Source of the DNA: Hyperoodon ampullatus
Taxonomy: Eukaryota > Chordata > Mammalia > Artiodactyla > Ziphiidae
NCBI GenBank assembly: GCA_949752795.1
Contig: OX457074.1
Coordinates: forward strand, 7,701,527 to 7,765,526
DNA: 64,000 nucleotides
Direction of reading: 5' to 3'
Shown here: piece after piece, positions 1-10,949 of the stretch
How the letters are laid out: each line of letters opens with the position of its first letter
Numbering within the stretch: position 1 is the stretch's first letter
The notes under the pieces: model-generated
Databases searched by the model: none
What the model saw: the letters and a program-made list of their open reading frames with translations, nothing else
What the model was told of the DNA's origin: nothing
Translations under genes and position numbers: made by a program

Positions 1-160
1 AGTAATTTCTTCAGAATGAGTCCTCCCCACCCTACCCTGCCCTGTGACTCCCAATTGTCTGTAGGATGCAATCCCAGCTCCTAAACCTGTCTCCACAATG
101 TTCACACTCCCCAGTCCCACGCTCAATACCCAAGTTCATCGACCCGGGGACACATATTTC

Positions 161-494
161 CTTTTTTTTTTTTAACAGGTTCTTTTTTTTGAATTTTATT
201 TAATTTATTTTTTTATACAGCAGGTTCTTATTAGTTATCCATTTTATACATATTAGTATATATATGTCAATCCCAATCTCCCAGTTCATCCCACCACCAC
301 CCCCGCTTTCCCCCCTTGGTGTCCATACGTTTGTGCTCTACATCTGTGTCTCTATTTCTGCCCTGCAAACCGGTTCATCTGTACCATTTTCTAGGTTCCA
401 CATATATGCGTTAACATAGGATATTTGTTTTTCCCTTTCTGACTTACTTCACTCTGTGTGACAGTCTCTAGATCCATCCACGTCTCTGCGAATT
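161..494 (-). mobile_element. L1 3'-end fragment, 5' truncated
   Basis: Poly-T at the left edge followed by the reverse complement of an L1 3' UTR and ORF2 end. Near-identical direct repeats GGGACACATATTT(C/T) at 147-160 and 495-508 are the target-site duplication, so the insertion on the minus strand is complete at both ends. It splits an older L2. Confidence 0.85.
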
Positions 495-508
495 GGGACA
501 CATATTTT

Positions 509-650
509 CTTTTGGGCTTCTGTGCCTTTGCAAATGCTACTTCTTCAACCTGAAACCCTTTTTTCCTCTCTTACGGATGAAGCCTCACAAGACCCAGATG
601 AAATGCTTCCTCTCCACTTTCCCAGGCAGAGGGCCCTCCCTCAAATCCTG
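509..650 (+). mobile_element. L2 LINE fragment
   Basis: The run 'tgcctttgcaaatgctacttcttc' to 'cacaagacccagatgaaatgcttcctc' matches the L2 3' region that reads CCTTTGCAC..GCT..TTC and CAAGACCCAGCTCAAATG. The left half of the same L2 is probably in 1-146, on the other side of the L1. Confidence 0.6.
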
Positions 651-689
651 CAGGACACTCAGAGCACACTTCTCTTGGAGGGAAACCTG

Positions 690-779
690 GTCTCCTGCAT
701 TGTCGGCATGAGCTTACTCAGCTCTCTCCCTTTGTGGTAGAAGCGTGGAGTCCTAACCACTGGACCACCAGGGAATTCT
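690..779 (-). mobile_element. CHR-type SINE fragment
   Basis: Reverse complement of a SINE head ('..cctaaccactggaccaccagggaattc' at 751-778). The tRNA-like portion is clear. The rest is diverged or truncated and no TSD was found. Confidence 0.6.
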
Positions 780-799
780 GCCCCCGCGCGCCCACTCCC

Positions 800-1035
800 C
801 CCGCCCTTGCTACTTTCTAGCTCTGTGACTTTGGAAAAGTTTCTTAACTTCTCTGAGCCCCACATGTGTGTGATATGGAATAAATGAGTAACACATGTAA
901 AACTGTTGGCTTGGCACACGGTGAGGGCTAAAAGAAAGATTTGCTGTTGTTTTTTGGCTGTCACTTACTATGTATTCCCATCTCCCAGCAGTGCCATGTA
1001 GCAGTTGCTCAATAAATGAATAAAATGGATTCATT
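800..1035 (+). mobile_element. MIR SINE
   Basis: Contains the MIR core 'tagctctgtgactttggaaaag' followed by 'cttaacttctctgagcccc' and a terminal 'gctcaataaatgaata'. Diverged, ancient mammalian SINE. Confidence 0.75.
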
Positions 1036-1490
1036 AATTAATCAGTTACGTTCTCCTACCTCCCCCCACCTCAGCTCCAGAGATGCTGCTGTTTCTCCAA
1101 GTTTGGGACCCCAGATGTAACATTAGTCTGGTGCTTCCTCTGGAAGGCAGGGCTCCCAGTGTTCCACATAAACTGACACCTGTCCCCACCCCCACTCCAC
1201 CCCAGAGAGCGGGCAGCAGAGGGCATCCTGAAGCAGCAGTCACCAAACGAAAGTGTGAACACTTGTCCAGGATGTTCTGCCTCCAGATGTGGAGAAATCG
1301 GAGCTTCACCACCAGCATTCCTCACCTTTTCACTCTCCCTTCTTTGGCTCTAGCTACAATCTTTATTATCTGGAACCACGAATCCTCAATTGGGACTCTG
1401 CCTCCTTACCCTGCTCCTCAGAGTGGGGGTGTCTGGACTAAGCCTCATATCTCCTTTTCTCAGTCTCTTGAGGCCACTGACACAATGAAG
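1036..1490. other. Unique sequence, nothing recognised
   Basis: Mixed-composition single-copy DNA. Overlapping open frames exist on both strands (for example 1083-1493 +) but none resembles a known protein and no paired splice signals frame them. Confidence 0.5.
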
Positions 1491-1615
1491 TAGCACTAGA
1501 CAGAGAATCAGAGGGGTTCAGGCTCCAACTGCCATTCCTGGCTGTGTGACCTTGGGCAAGTCACTTAACCTCTCTGAATCCCCGGGTTGTGGTATGAAAA
1601 TGTAGAGATGGGTGA
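1491..1615 (+). mobile_element. MIR SINE
   Basis: 'ctggctgtgtgaccttgggcaagtcacttaacctctctgaatcc' is a well-preserved MIR central domain. The 3' part is lost after 'gtggtatgaaaatg'. Confidence 0.85.
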
Positions 1616-3039
1616 GACTCAGTCTTGTAAAGCTGCATGGAGATTATTCTGGTGGTCTCCTTTCCCTGCCACGGCTGCCTGCCCTAGGAGACTGACAAGG
1701 CAGGGTCAGAGCCTAGGGTCTCTAGAGTTTGAGATCCTGAGGGGACCAGGGAAGAGGGGTGGACCAGAGCCACCCCCATTACCCTTGCCACGGAAAAGTG
1801 GGTGACTTGGAGGACATGGGCAGATACCCTCCTGCCAGGGGGCCCCATGGGACAAGGCACCTCGACTGTGGCTTGGGGCTGCCATGTTTCTCCCTTCACA
1901 TGCAGTTGCTGCAACTGGGTTTGGGCAAAAAGCACAACGCCTCCCCCACTGTTTGAACAGAGAAAGTAAGCTTCACAGCTCCTGGGGGGCGGGGTGCCAA
2001 GTCACCCAGGCCCCCTCCTTCCGCCCCAGGGAAGACACACTCATATCAGTGTGGTTCTGGAATCTCCATCCTGGGCAGAGAGCAGCAGAGACCACATGAG
2101 GGCCTGACATGCCAAAATGGATGAGAGGGGCCCGGCTCAGAAGACCTCAAGGAAAAGCCACCGCTGAGCTGAGCGAGAGCTCAGAGCCTCTTCAGACTGT
2201 AACGGGGCTTGGGGAAGCCCCCCTCTGGGAAAGGCTTCCCCACCCTCGTGTTGACATATACCTCCCCCATATTGCCTTTGGTGCCTCAAACTTGAGTTAT
2301 GAAAAATGTTATCATTATAACATTTCACTGCCACTCCCACCCACCTCCCTGACTAGACGGGAAGCTCCTGGCAGGTGGAGGTCTGTTCTACACCTCCCTG
2401 GACAAACCCCTTCCCTCATTACCCACTTACCTTCTTCCTTCCTTCACAGATATTTATTGAGCACTGATGTAGGTGCCAGGGACACAGCTTGGATGCCTGA
2501 GGCTCATTCTTTTGGGGTGTCAGCTGCTAAATCTCCCAGTTTGGTCTCCCAGGCTCCCCAAGGTAAAATTTCCCCTACTCTATCCCAGGAGGGGACAGTG
2601 GGTCCAGCCTGGTAAGGAGAAGCCACAAGCTGCCTGCTTGCAAAGGAAACCAATTCCCTCTTTCTTCCTCCCCACAGCACCGGGGTGATGGTCCCATGGA
2701 AAATTCACAGGCAGAATCTGGAATCTCAGCGGGGGAGCAAGCCCAGGCTCCCTTCAGGGGAATCCCTGCTGGCCAGACCAAGCCTGAGCCCTGGGAAACA
2801 AGTTCAAGGCCACTGGTGTGTGCAGACCTGGGCAAGGTCAGGGCCAAGTGGAGCCTCTCTTTCTGTCACACTGGCTTAGAATTTCTCACTCAACTCTGTG
2901 GAGGGCCAGCTGTGGACATCAGGCCTGGGACCGCAGAGCCAAGATTCCAAAGAGAAAATTCCAAGGCAAATATCTCAGGAGTTTTTAGTTTTCCCACTTT
3001 CTACAATCCTTTTCACACCCCCCTAGAATCTTCTAATTT
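1616..3039. other. Unique, GC-moderate sequence
   Basis: No gene or young repeat is visible. A possible diverged L2/MIR 3' end sits near 2440-2490 ('tatttattgagcactgatgtaggtgccaggg'). A 168-codon open frame at 2109-2615 (+) has low-complexity composition and no recognisable domain. Confidence 0.45.
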
Positions 3040-3590
3040 AGCCTCATGCTTACCAGCCTCCTGCTGCTGGTCCTGATATCCCCGAAGCCTGGAATACCCT
3101 CTCCCCAGCCCCATGCCTGAATCCTACCCCCTTCAATGCCGGCTCCAATGCCACGTCCTCCGAGAAGTCTCCCCTGATCCTACCAGTGAGCATGTGTCTC
3201 TCTCTCCTTGGAACACCCACGTTCAAGCTGTGGTTAGGACTTTGGCTTCTGAAATCAGACAAGACTGGATTCATAGGCTGGCTCTGCCACTTCCCAGCTG
3301 GGTGACCTCAGGCAAGTTCCCCCTCCTCACTGAGCTTGTGTGTTCCCATCTATAATAAGGGGATAATGACAGTACCTCTCTTCCGCCCAGTGTTTTTGAG
3401 AGCATTAAGCGATTTTATACAGGCTTAGAATAGTGCCTGGTACCAAGTAAGTTCTCAGTAAATGTTAGCTATTTGTGTTTTACTTATAACATTCTCCCCG
3501 TAGCAGAGAATCTTCTCTACCAGAGGGTGAGCTCAACCCACAGAAGGACCCCATGAATATGTGTTGAATGAATGAATGAACAGATGGGGA
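3040..3590 (+). mobile_element. L2 LINE fragment interrupted by a MIR
   Basis: Left part (3085-3230) has the L2-like run 'tggaataccctc..' to 'cgagaagtctcccctgatcc'. Right part (3476-3580) ends 'gaatatgtgttgaatgaatgaatgaa', the usual L2 terminus. A MIR occupies the middle. Confidence 0.6.
3231..3475 (+). mobile_element. MIR SINE
   Basis: Near full-length: 'ctctgccacttcccagctgggtgacctcaggcaag', then 'atctataataaggggataatgacagtacc', then 'tagtgcctggtaccaagtaag..tcagtaaatgttagctatt'. Confidence 0.9.
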
Positions 3591-4410
3591 GGGGCGGGGC
3601 CAGCACGGCAGGTGTGAGCTTTCAAAAGAGTTGCTGCCAGTTCTGTTCAAGATGGTCTCCTGGGGGTGACCCCGACAGTGACCCTTCCCCCCTTGGTCCC
3701 GAGGAAATGCCACCCAGGCAAAAGGTCTTCTGCTTATCTCTGTGATTCTTGGTTGTTCTTCAAGGCAAGTTTCCCAAGTGTCTCAGGCTGCCTGGCCTCC
3801 TCCACATGGATGCAGAAGGAAGGTGGGAGCACAAGCATGCTGGCTGAACTCCTTCTTCATAGGTGGTGGAGGGCGGGTCAGGGCCGACCCCAGTGGCGCC
3901 GTGGCTGAGCCCTGCCATGGGAGGAGAAGCTGCCACTTCTCACCCCGTGGGCTCAAGTCCAGAGTCCACGGTGATGGGCAGGGCTCCCCCACTGAGGATT
4001 CTCAAACCTGCTTCCCCAACTCATTCTGAATAAGTCAGCCTTCAGGAAGGTGAGAGCATGATGTACCGGAAACCCCTCTTCTCCTTGTGTGGGTGTCCCC
4101 TTCCCACACCCTGGAGGGGTCTGGGGGGCAGCAGGGAACTGGAGCCAGATGGCCATGCCACATGGAAGCAAACCCCAAAGCCCCTGCCTCTTTGTCACCT
4201 CTCAGTTCCACTTCCTGGCTCTCCTGACTCGGGGAAGATACACCTCCAAAGGTCCTTCTCAGCCCCCTGGGCGGGGTTCCGGCTGGGAAGATGGGTCGTG
4301 GGCTGCCTCTGCCCCTGACTTTCCCAGAGATACTTGGTCCCCTCCCTGGGCTGCCCAACCTTCCACGTGGACTCCTACTATTGGTGAATTAGGTCTTCCA
4401 TCTACACTTT
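3591..4410. other. Unique sequence, nothing recognised
   Basis: GC-rich single-copy DNA with several short overlapping open frames on both strands. No domain, splice pair or promoter could be supported. Confidence 0.45.
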
Positions 4411-4750
4411 AGAGCAAGGCTTGGTGGACTTTTTCTGTAAAGGACCAGAGAGTAAATATTGTAGGCTTTGTCAGTCATACCATCTCACCTGCAAGTACTC
4501 AGTTCTTCCATTGCAGCACAAAAGCAACCGAAGACAACACCTAAACAAATGAACATGACTATGTCCCAATAAGGTTATTCATCGAACTTACACTAAAATT
4601 TAAATTTCTTATATTTTCCATATGTCATAAAATATTATTTTTCTTTTGATTTTTTTCCAATCATTGAAAAAGGTAAGAACCCTTTGGAGCATACAGGCCT
4701 TACAAAAACAAGCAGTGGGTCCAACTAGGACCATGGGCCATAGTTTTCAA
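4411..4750 (+). mobile_element. hAT-Charlie-type nonautonomous DNA transposon
   Basis: 'ggactttttctgtaaaggaccagagagtaaatattgtaggcttt' to 'gactatgtcccaataaggtta', then a diverged right end. This mammal-wide hAT family recurs six times in the window. I think it is MER58-like, but the family name is uncertain. Confidence 0.7.
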
Positions 4751-5127
4751 AGCTTTGCTTTAGAGGTACTGGTCTTTCCATGTCTCTCAGGAGAGCATCC
4801 TCTGGCTGTAAACTCAGTTCCAGGGGTTGTGCAAAGCAGGTAGGTGCCTTTCATTCAGCATCAGCAGACGCTTCCAGGGCCTGGGCTGAGAATCAAAGGG
4901 GCACAGAAAAGGAGTGAGGCACCCAGGCTGCCCTCAAGGAACTTCTCATCCAGTAGCAGGGGGGTGTCCAAGACAAGTCCAAGGAAGATTCTGATACATG
5001 GTCAAGGACAATTGGCATCATGAAAGAGACCTTACCTTGTCTGTGGATAAATAAGTTCTCTGCAGAATGTAAATTGGTGCAGCCACTATGGAGAACAGTA
5101 TGGAGGTTCCTTAAAAACTAAAAATAG

Positions 5128-5449
5128 GGCTTTCCTGGTGGCGCAGTGGTTGAGAGTCTGCCTGCCAATGCAGGGGACACAGGTTCGAGCCCTGGTCTGG
5201 GAGGATCCCACATGCCGCGGAGCGGCTGGGCCCGTGAGCCACAACTACTGAGCCTGCGCATCTGGAGCCTGTGCTCCACAACAAGAGAGGCCGCGACAGT
5301 GAGAGGCCCGCGCACCGCGATGAAGAGTGGCCCCCGCTTGCCACAACTAGAGATAGCCCTCGCACAGAAACAAAGACCCAACACAGCAAAAATAAATAAA
5401 TTAATTAATAAACTCCTACCCCCAACGTCTTCTTTAAAAAAAAAAAAAA
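5128..5449 (+). mobile_element. CHR SINE nested in L1
   Basis: Has the young-type head GGGCTTTCCTGGTGGCGCAG but a long 3' tail ('cgcacagaaacaaagacccaacacagcaaaaataaataaa') typical of longer CHR copies. TSD AAAAACTAAAAATAG at 5113-5127 and 5450-5464. Confidence 0.92.
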
Positions 5450-5640
5450 AAAAACTAAAAATAGAGTTACCATATAATCCAGCAATCCCACTTCTGGCCA
5501 TATATTCAGAGAAAACCATAATTTGAAAAGATACATGTACCTCAATGTTCATTGCAGCACTATTTACAATAGCCAAGGCATGAAAGAAACCTTAATGTCC
5601 ACCGACAGATGAATGGATAAAGAAGATGTGGTGTGTGTAT

Positions 5641-5645
5641 GTATG

Positions 5646-5692
<47 letters not shown>
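5641..5692. repeat. (GTAT)n/(AT)n microsatellite
   Basis: A few GTAT units followed by about 20 AT repeats inside the host L1. It lies where L1 copies normally read 'tggtacatatataca', so it looks like a local expansion of an AT-rich L1 stretch. Confidence 0.95.
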
Positions 5693-5697
<5 letters not shown>

Positions 5698-5961
5698 AAT
5701 ATTACTCAGCCATAAAAAAGAATGAAATAATGCCATTTGCAGCAACATGGATGGACCTAGAGATTATCATACTAAGTGAAGTAAGTCAGACAAAGACATA
5801 TCATATATCATTTATATGTGGAATCTAAAAAAATTATACAAATGAACTTATTTACAAAACAGGCTCACAGGCTTAGAAAACAAATTTATGATTACCAAAG
5901 GGGAAAGTTGGGGGGAGGGATAAATTGGGAGGTTGGGATTAACATATACACACTATTTTAT

Positions 5962-6572
5962 TTTATTTTTTTTACATCTTTATTGGAGTATAATTGCTTT
6001 ATAATGTTGTGTTAGTTTCTGCTTTATAACAAAGTGAATCAGCATATACATATACATATATCCCCATATCCCCTCCCTCTTGCATCTCCCTCCCACCCTC
6101 CCTATCCCACCCCTCTAGGGGGTCACAAAACACCGAGCTGATCTCCCTATGCTATGAAGCTGCTTCCCACTAGCTATCTATTTTACATTTGGTAGTGTAT
6201 ATATGTCAGTGCTACTCTCTCACTTCGTCCCAGCTTCCCCTTCCCTGCGTGTCCTCAAATCTGTTCTCTACGTCTGAGTCTTTATTCCTGCCCTGTCACT
6301 AGGTTCATCAGTACCATTTTTTTTAGATTCCATATATATGCGTTAGCATATGGTATTTGTTTTTCTTTTTTTGACTTACTTCACTCTGCATGACAGACTC
6401 TAGGTCCACCCACCTTACTACAAATAACTCAATTTCGTTCCTTTTTATGGCTGGGTAATATTCCATTGTGTATATGTGCCACATCGTCTTTATCCATTCA
6501 TCTGTTGATGGACATTTAGGTTGCTTCCATGTCCTGGCTATTGTAAATAGTGCTGCAATGAACATTGTACAT
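5962..6572 (-). mobile_element. L1 fragment nested in L1 (opposite strand)
   Basis: Starts with T-rich sequence and 'acatctttattggagtataattgc', the reverse L1 3' end, and stops within ORF2. On the minus strand it encodes ORF2 C-terminal residues such as '[18 protein letters not shown]'. TSD ACTATTTTAT at 5952-5961 and 6573-6582. Confidence 0.9.
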
Positions 6573-6770
6573 ACTATTTTATATAAAATAATCAATAAGG
6601 ACCTACTGTATAGCACAGGGAACTCTACTCAATAGTCTGTATATGCAAAAAGAATCTGAAAAAGAACAGATATATGTATATGTATAACTGATTCACTTTG
6701 TTGTACACCTGAAACTAACACAACGTTGTAAATCAACTATGCTCCAGTAATAAAAAAAGAGTTCTCTGCA

Positions 6771-7500
6771 ACTTGAGTTGAGAAAGTTGAAGGAGAGTAA
6801 TGGGCTCCCTGGGAGAACAAATGTGGCAGGAAAGGTTTCTTGGAGGAAATGGCTTTAGAGACAGACTTGAAGAAATCAGAACTCCAGGACTGACCTTCAC
6901 CCCTAGTCTCCCTCTGGTGAAAGGGAGCCTTCTGACTTTTGCATGAAAACACTGAGGACACGTAGGTCCTCTCCATGCCCCGCCCCATAATGCCATTACT
7001 AGATGGTGGGCTCCTCAGGGCAGGGGCAGGGGCCCGACTCATTTCTGAGCCTCTGGACCCCCAAGAACATGTTTTTTTTGGGGGTGCAAAGTTTATTTTG
7101 GTAAATGCTTGCTAAGATTGAACTGAAGTTGGGGTTAGGGGAGAGGATGAAAAAGATTTCTGATGGAAATTGGACCCAATAAATTGGATTGTTTTCTCTA
7201 TTTTATCCAGCTCCCCAGACCCCAGAAAGACATTTCCCAAGGAATGTGCCAGCTGACTTGGGCACAACCTTAGAGTTTCTTAGAGGGGGCTTGTGGAGGG
7301 GAAGGGATGTTAAAGCAGTTCTGACTGATCAGACCTTGGACAGAAGGAGGGAGGGACCCTCAAGAGTAGCTCATCTGTGATCCTGTCCCAAGGCCTATAC
7401 CCCCCACTTCTTGCCACATAAGATGCGATGCCATCCAACCCAGACAGATGGCAGAGGCATGACTGCAGGGCAGATGAAAGCACAGGCCAGGGAGCCTTAC
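6771..7500. other. Unique sequence, nothing recognised
   Basis: Single-copy DNA with no repeat I can name and no supportable exon. Confidence 0.4.
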
Positions 7501-7695
7501 TCATTTTTTTCTGCTACCAATAAGTTATAGGACTTGAGCAAGTGAATCTCTCTTTCCCTTGGTTTCCTTATCAGTAAATCAGAGGTAATAAGAGTACCTA
7601 CTCCAGGGAGCTGGTGTGATGATAGAATGCATCAATATAGGGGAGCACGGTGTCAGGCTGTCCTTCAGGATTCAATAAATGCTAGTTCTTGTTAT
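7501..7695 (+). mobile_element. MIR SINE, diverged
   Basis: 'aagttataggacttgagcaagtgaatctctctttcccttggtttccttatcagtaaa' followed by 'aggattcaataaatgctagttcttgtta' follows the MIR order. Confidence 0.65.
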
Positions 7696-8120
7696 CAGAT
7701 GTCACCTCGGCACCCTGCCCTGGGTCCAGCCAGCATCTCAAGAGTCCTGGTTGTCAGGACCAGCCCCGAGTCTGATCTAAATCCCTCCTGCTGTGGATGG
7801 AGCCCAGCTTCCTTGACGGCCTTCCGGGACAGGGGTGCACTCTGCGTTCAGTGCTCCCTCACCTCACGCTGCCCCTGTAATCTCAGCTCCTTCCCTTTCT
7901 CCCCTCCCTTGGGATTATCATAAACTCCCCGGAGCTAGCTAGCCAGCAGGCTTGGCTGGGCCCCGTCTGCAGCCAGGTTGCCAGCCCCACACACTGACTT
8001 CTGAGAAAGCTGCTTCTCATCAAATCCTATCACCAAAAAGACTCCCCTCTTAGGTATTCCTGCCAACTCCGTTTTATAATCTCCGAGCCGGGGAGGGAGG
8101 ACAGTATAGGCACTTTGTGC
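7696..8120. other. Unique sequence, nothing recognised
   Basis: No repeat or gene is evident. Composition shifts from GC-rich to AT-rich toward the right edge. Confidence 0.4.
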
Positions 8121-8350
8121 GCAGGAAGGAAGCAATTAAATTATTAGCACTTTGAGAAATTAAATGGCATAACTTATGGCAGAATAAGTTTAGCAAAAAA
8201 AAAAAAAAAAAAACCCTTGTAATGTGAGAAAACAATTAAAAAGAATTATATAAGGTTGGGCTCGCTCCTTTATTGCGATAGAGTTAGCAGTTCATTGATT
8301 AGCGTCTTGTTATAATGTAGCAGGATGGTGCAGGCTGCCGGCGGAGGCAG
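8121..8350. promoter_or_regulatory. AT-rich unique block, candidate conserved noncoding element
   Basis: Not an identifiable repeat. Holds several homeodomain-like cores (CAATTAAA, ATTGATTAGC, TTTATTGC) in 230 bp between GC-rich flanks, interrupted by a 19-A tract at 8195-8213. Regulatory function is an inference from composition only. Confidence 0.25.
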
Positions 8351-8906
8351 CAATACTCAGGAAGCGAGATGCTTAGCTGGGTCCTGCAAGAAGACACAGA
8401 GCAGGGGCTGAAAGCTTTTCCTGGAGAGGAATGGGGGAGGGGAGAATGGGGTCAGGGGAGGATCACCAGAGCAGCTCTTGCTTCTCCTGGCTCCTTCTGC
8501 TTTGGTAGAACTTGTCAGTTTCAGCCTGCCCAGACCCTGTGCCAGCAATTCTGCTCCTAGGTATTCATTCCAGCGAAATGTTCACACAGCTCCATAAGGG
8601 GACATGGGTGAGGATGATCCCCGAGGCACCCTGTGTGTCCTTTGTTGGGACAGTGGAAAGGTAAAAAGGGCTGGATGTGCCACGGAGCAGCAGCAAGAAG
8701 CAACAGACTGCATGCACCCAGAACCACGTGGCTAGATCTTGAAAACTTAGGAGTAAAAAAGAACACGTGACTGCTACCCGCATCACGTGGAGCTGGAGCG
8801 ATGATCTCCCAGACAAGTTGAGCAAAAGAAGCAAAAGACATGAAAGACGGGAAAGAGGCCCTGCTGTATGATTCAATTTAGATGAAGTTCAAGAACCAGC
8901 TAACTA

Positions 8907-9122
8907 TGGGGCTTCCCTGGTGGCGCAGTGGTTGAGAGTCCGCCTGCCGATGCAGGGTACACGGGTTCGTGCCCCGGTCCGGGAAGATCCCACATGCTGC
9001 GGAGCGGCTGGGCCCATGAGCCATGGCTGCTGAGCCTGCGCGTCCGGAGCCTGTGCTCTGCAACGGGAGAGGCCACAACAGTGAGAGGCCCGCGTACCGC
9101 AAAAAAAAAAAAAAAAAAAAAA
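8907..9122 (+). mobile_element. CHR SINE, young subfamily
   Basis: Full-length roughly 200-bp body from GGGGCTTCCCTGGTGGCGCA to 'ggcccgcgtaccgc' and an A tail of about 24. TSD AAGAACCAGCTAACTA at 8891-8906, with one mismatch at 9123-9138. Confidence 0.95.
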
Positions 9123-9138
9123 AAGAACAAGCTAACTA

Positions 9139-9690
9139 ACTGGGTGGTGACAGCAGCTGGAGTAGTGGTTACCCCTGGCAGCAGAAGGGGGAAGGGAAGA
9201 GTTTATTAACAGGGAAGCGGCACAGGGGAAGCTTTCTAGGGTACTGGAAATGTGTTCTCTTTTGATCTAGGTGGTGATTACACAGGTTGTATTCATAGAT
9301 AAAGAACTGAGTTTTAGACTTAAGCACACATACTTTGCTGTATACATGTTATCCCTCAACAGGGGAGTACAGAGCAAAAAATGTTGCCCAGGGAAAGAAG
9401 TAGGAAACATGGAGATATGACACAATACCATTTATGTAAATAAACCCCTGAATGCATGTGAAACAACACTGCCCATCCTGCAAGAATGCAGCAAACAGAA
9501 AGATAGCCACTATCATTTGGACATAGGCAATGGGGATAAAAGAGAATGAATGAATGAATGAATGAATGTATGAATGAAACCACGAATAGGGTCCTGAAAA
9601 GACTAATTATGAAAACAGCTCATGAATGGAGAGTATGGTTAACTTAACCCTCTGTCTCTGAGGTAGAAGTTCGTAGAAAATCACTAGTTA
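9139..9690. other. Unique sequence with short (GAAT)n
   Basis: Single-copy AT-rich DNA. A short GAAT tetranucleotide run lies at about 9545-9570. No gene or named repeat found. Confidence 0.45.
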
Positions 9691-9706
9691 ATTAATCAGG
9701 AGGTCT

Positions 9707-9913
9707 CTTTTTTTTTTCTTTGCGGCACGCGGGCCTCCCACTGTCGTGGCCTCCCCCGCTGCGGAGCACAGGCTCCGGACATGCAGGCTCAGCAGCCATG
9801 GCTCACGGGCCTAGCCGTTCCGCGGCATGTGGGATCCTCCCGGACCGGGGCACGAACCCGCGTCCCCTGCATCAGCAGGCAGACTCTCAGCCACTGCGCC
9901 ACCAGGGAAGCCC
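9707..9913 (-). mobile_element. CHR SINE, young subfamily
   Basis: Poly-T, then 'gcggcacgcgggcctcccactg' through 'cgccaccagggaagccc'. Perfect TSD AATCAGGAGGTCT at 9694-9706 and 9914-9926. Confidence 0.95.
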
Positions 9914-10179
9914 AATCAGGAGGTCTTTGGCCTGGATGTGGGTTGTGTGGGGTGTCGGGGCATTTTGATCTGAGGGGTGAGCGTAGAATCAGTCACCGAC
10001 GCCTGCCAGGGGGTCAGGGAGGCACCTGTCTCATGTTTCTATCTGTCTCTGCTGTTTGCCAAGTGACACCATCATGCCCACTGCCTGAGAGGACCTCATA
10101 TGGTGGGCAGATCCCCGGGGTGGGTTGACTGGGGCCAGTCCATCTGCACTTAGCCCAGATCTCCCACTCCCAGCTGAGC

Positions 10180-10260
10180 CCCCCGGCAGATTTCTTAACC
10201 TCTCTGGATCTCAGCTTCCTTATCTGTTACATGGATGATAAAAGGAGGGTCCAAGGTGAG
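10180..10260 (+). mobile_element. MIR SINE fragment
   Basis: 'ttaacctctctggatctcagcttccttatctgttacatggatgat' matches the MIR core after the tRNA-like part. Confidence 0.65.
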
Positions 10261-10284
10261 GGTGTGGAGCACGGCTCAGCAAAC

Positions 10285-10414
10285 ATTTTTCATTTGTTTT
10301 TCTTTTTGTCGGGGCCATGTGGCTTGCGGGATCTTAGTTCCCCGACCAGGGATTGAACCTGGGCTGCGGCAGTGAAAACGTCGAGTCCTAACCGCTAGAC
10401 CGCCATGGAATTCC
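10285..10414 (-). mobile_element. CHR-type SINE, short older subfamily
   Basis: 'gggatcttagttccccgaccagggattgaacc' to 'ccgccatggaattcc' is the older tRNA-Glu-like type. TSD CTCAGCAAAC at 10275-10284 and 10415-10424. Confidence 0.88.
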
Positions 10415-10449
10415 CTCAGCAAACTTTTTATGTAAAAAAGCAGATAGTA

Positions 10450-10652
10450 GGGCTTCCCTGGTGGCGCAGTGGTTGAGAGTCCGCCTGCCGATGCAGGGGA
10501 CTCGGGTTCGTGCCCTGGTCCGGGAAGATCCCACATGCCGCGGAGCGGCTAGGCCCGTGAGCCATGGCCGCTGAGCCTGCGCGTCCGGAGCCTGTGCTCC
10601 GCAACGGGAGAGGCCACAACAGTGAGAGGCCCGCGTACCGCAAAAAAAAAAA
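10450..10652 (+). mobile_element. CHR SINE, young subfamily
   Basis: Full-length body. 16-bp perfect TSD AAAAAAGCAGATAGTA at 10434-10449 and 10653-10668. Inserted in the hAT element 20 bp right of the older SINE. Confidence 0.95.
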
Positions 10653-10949
10653 AAAAAAGCAGATAGTAAATACTTTCAGCTTTGTAGCCCATAAGGTCTT
10701 GGTCACAGCTCCTCCAGAAGCAGTCATAGATATAAATGAATGTGCATGGCTGTGTTCAAATAAAACTTTATTTATGGACACTTAAATTGAAGTATCATAT
10801 GATTTTCATGTGTCACAAAATATCATTCTTTTGCTTTTTTCTCCAAACCATTTAAAAATGTGAGAATGATTCTTAGCTTGCAGGCTGTACACAAACGGGT
10901 GGGGGGAGCGGGGGCGGATTTGGCCCACGGCAGGTAATTGACTGAGCCC

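Larger units (their letters stand above)
5065..6759 (+). mobile_element. 5'-truncated L1 hosting two later insertions
   Basis: The end of ORF2 ('gcagccactatggagaacag', 'ccagcaatcccacttctggcc') and the L1 3' UTR run to 'ctccagtaataaaaaaag'. The TSD AGTTCTCTGCA flanks it at 5054-5064 and 6760-6770. A CHR SINE and an opposite-strand L1 sit inside, so the host is the oldest of the three. Confidence 0.9.
10270..10935 (+). mobile_element. hAT-Charlie-type element split by two SINEs
   Basis: Three pieces, 10270-10284, 10415-10449 and 10653-10935, read continuously: 'ctcagcaaac..tttttatgtaaaaaagcagatagtaaatact' then 'catggctgtgttcaaataaaactttattta' and 'ggatttggcccacggcagg'. Same family as 4411-4750. 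Confidence 0.75.

Noticed and set aside
5146..5526. 126-codon frame spanning SINE and L1
   Set aside because: A chimera of SINE and L1 sequence created by the nested insertion; no independent coding evidence.
8907..8990. tRNA-like start of CHR SINEs as tRNA genes
   Set aside because: A/B-box-like segments exist because the SINE descends from a tRNA, but the structure is not a functional tRNA.
9720..9968. Recurrent peptide 'SLLWPLPLRSTGSGRAGSAAMAHGPSRSAACG' in many open frames
   Set aside because: The same peptide appears wherever a CHR SINE occurs in this orientation. It is SINE translation, not a protein family.
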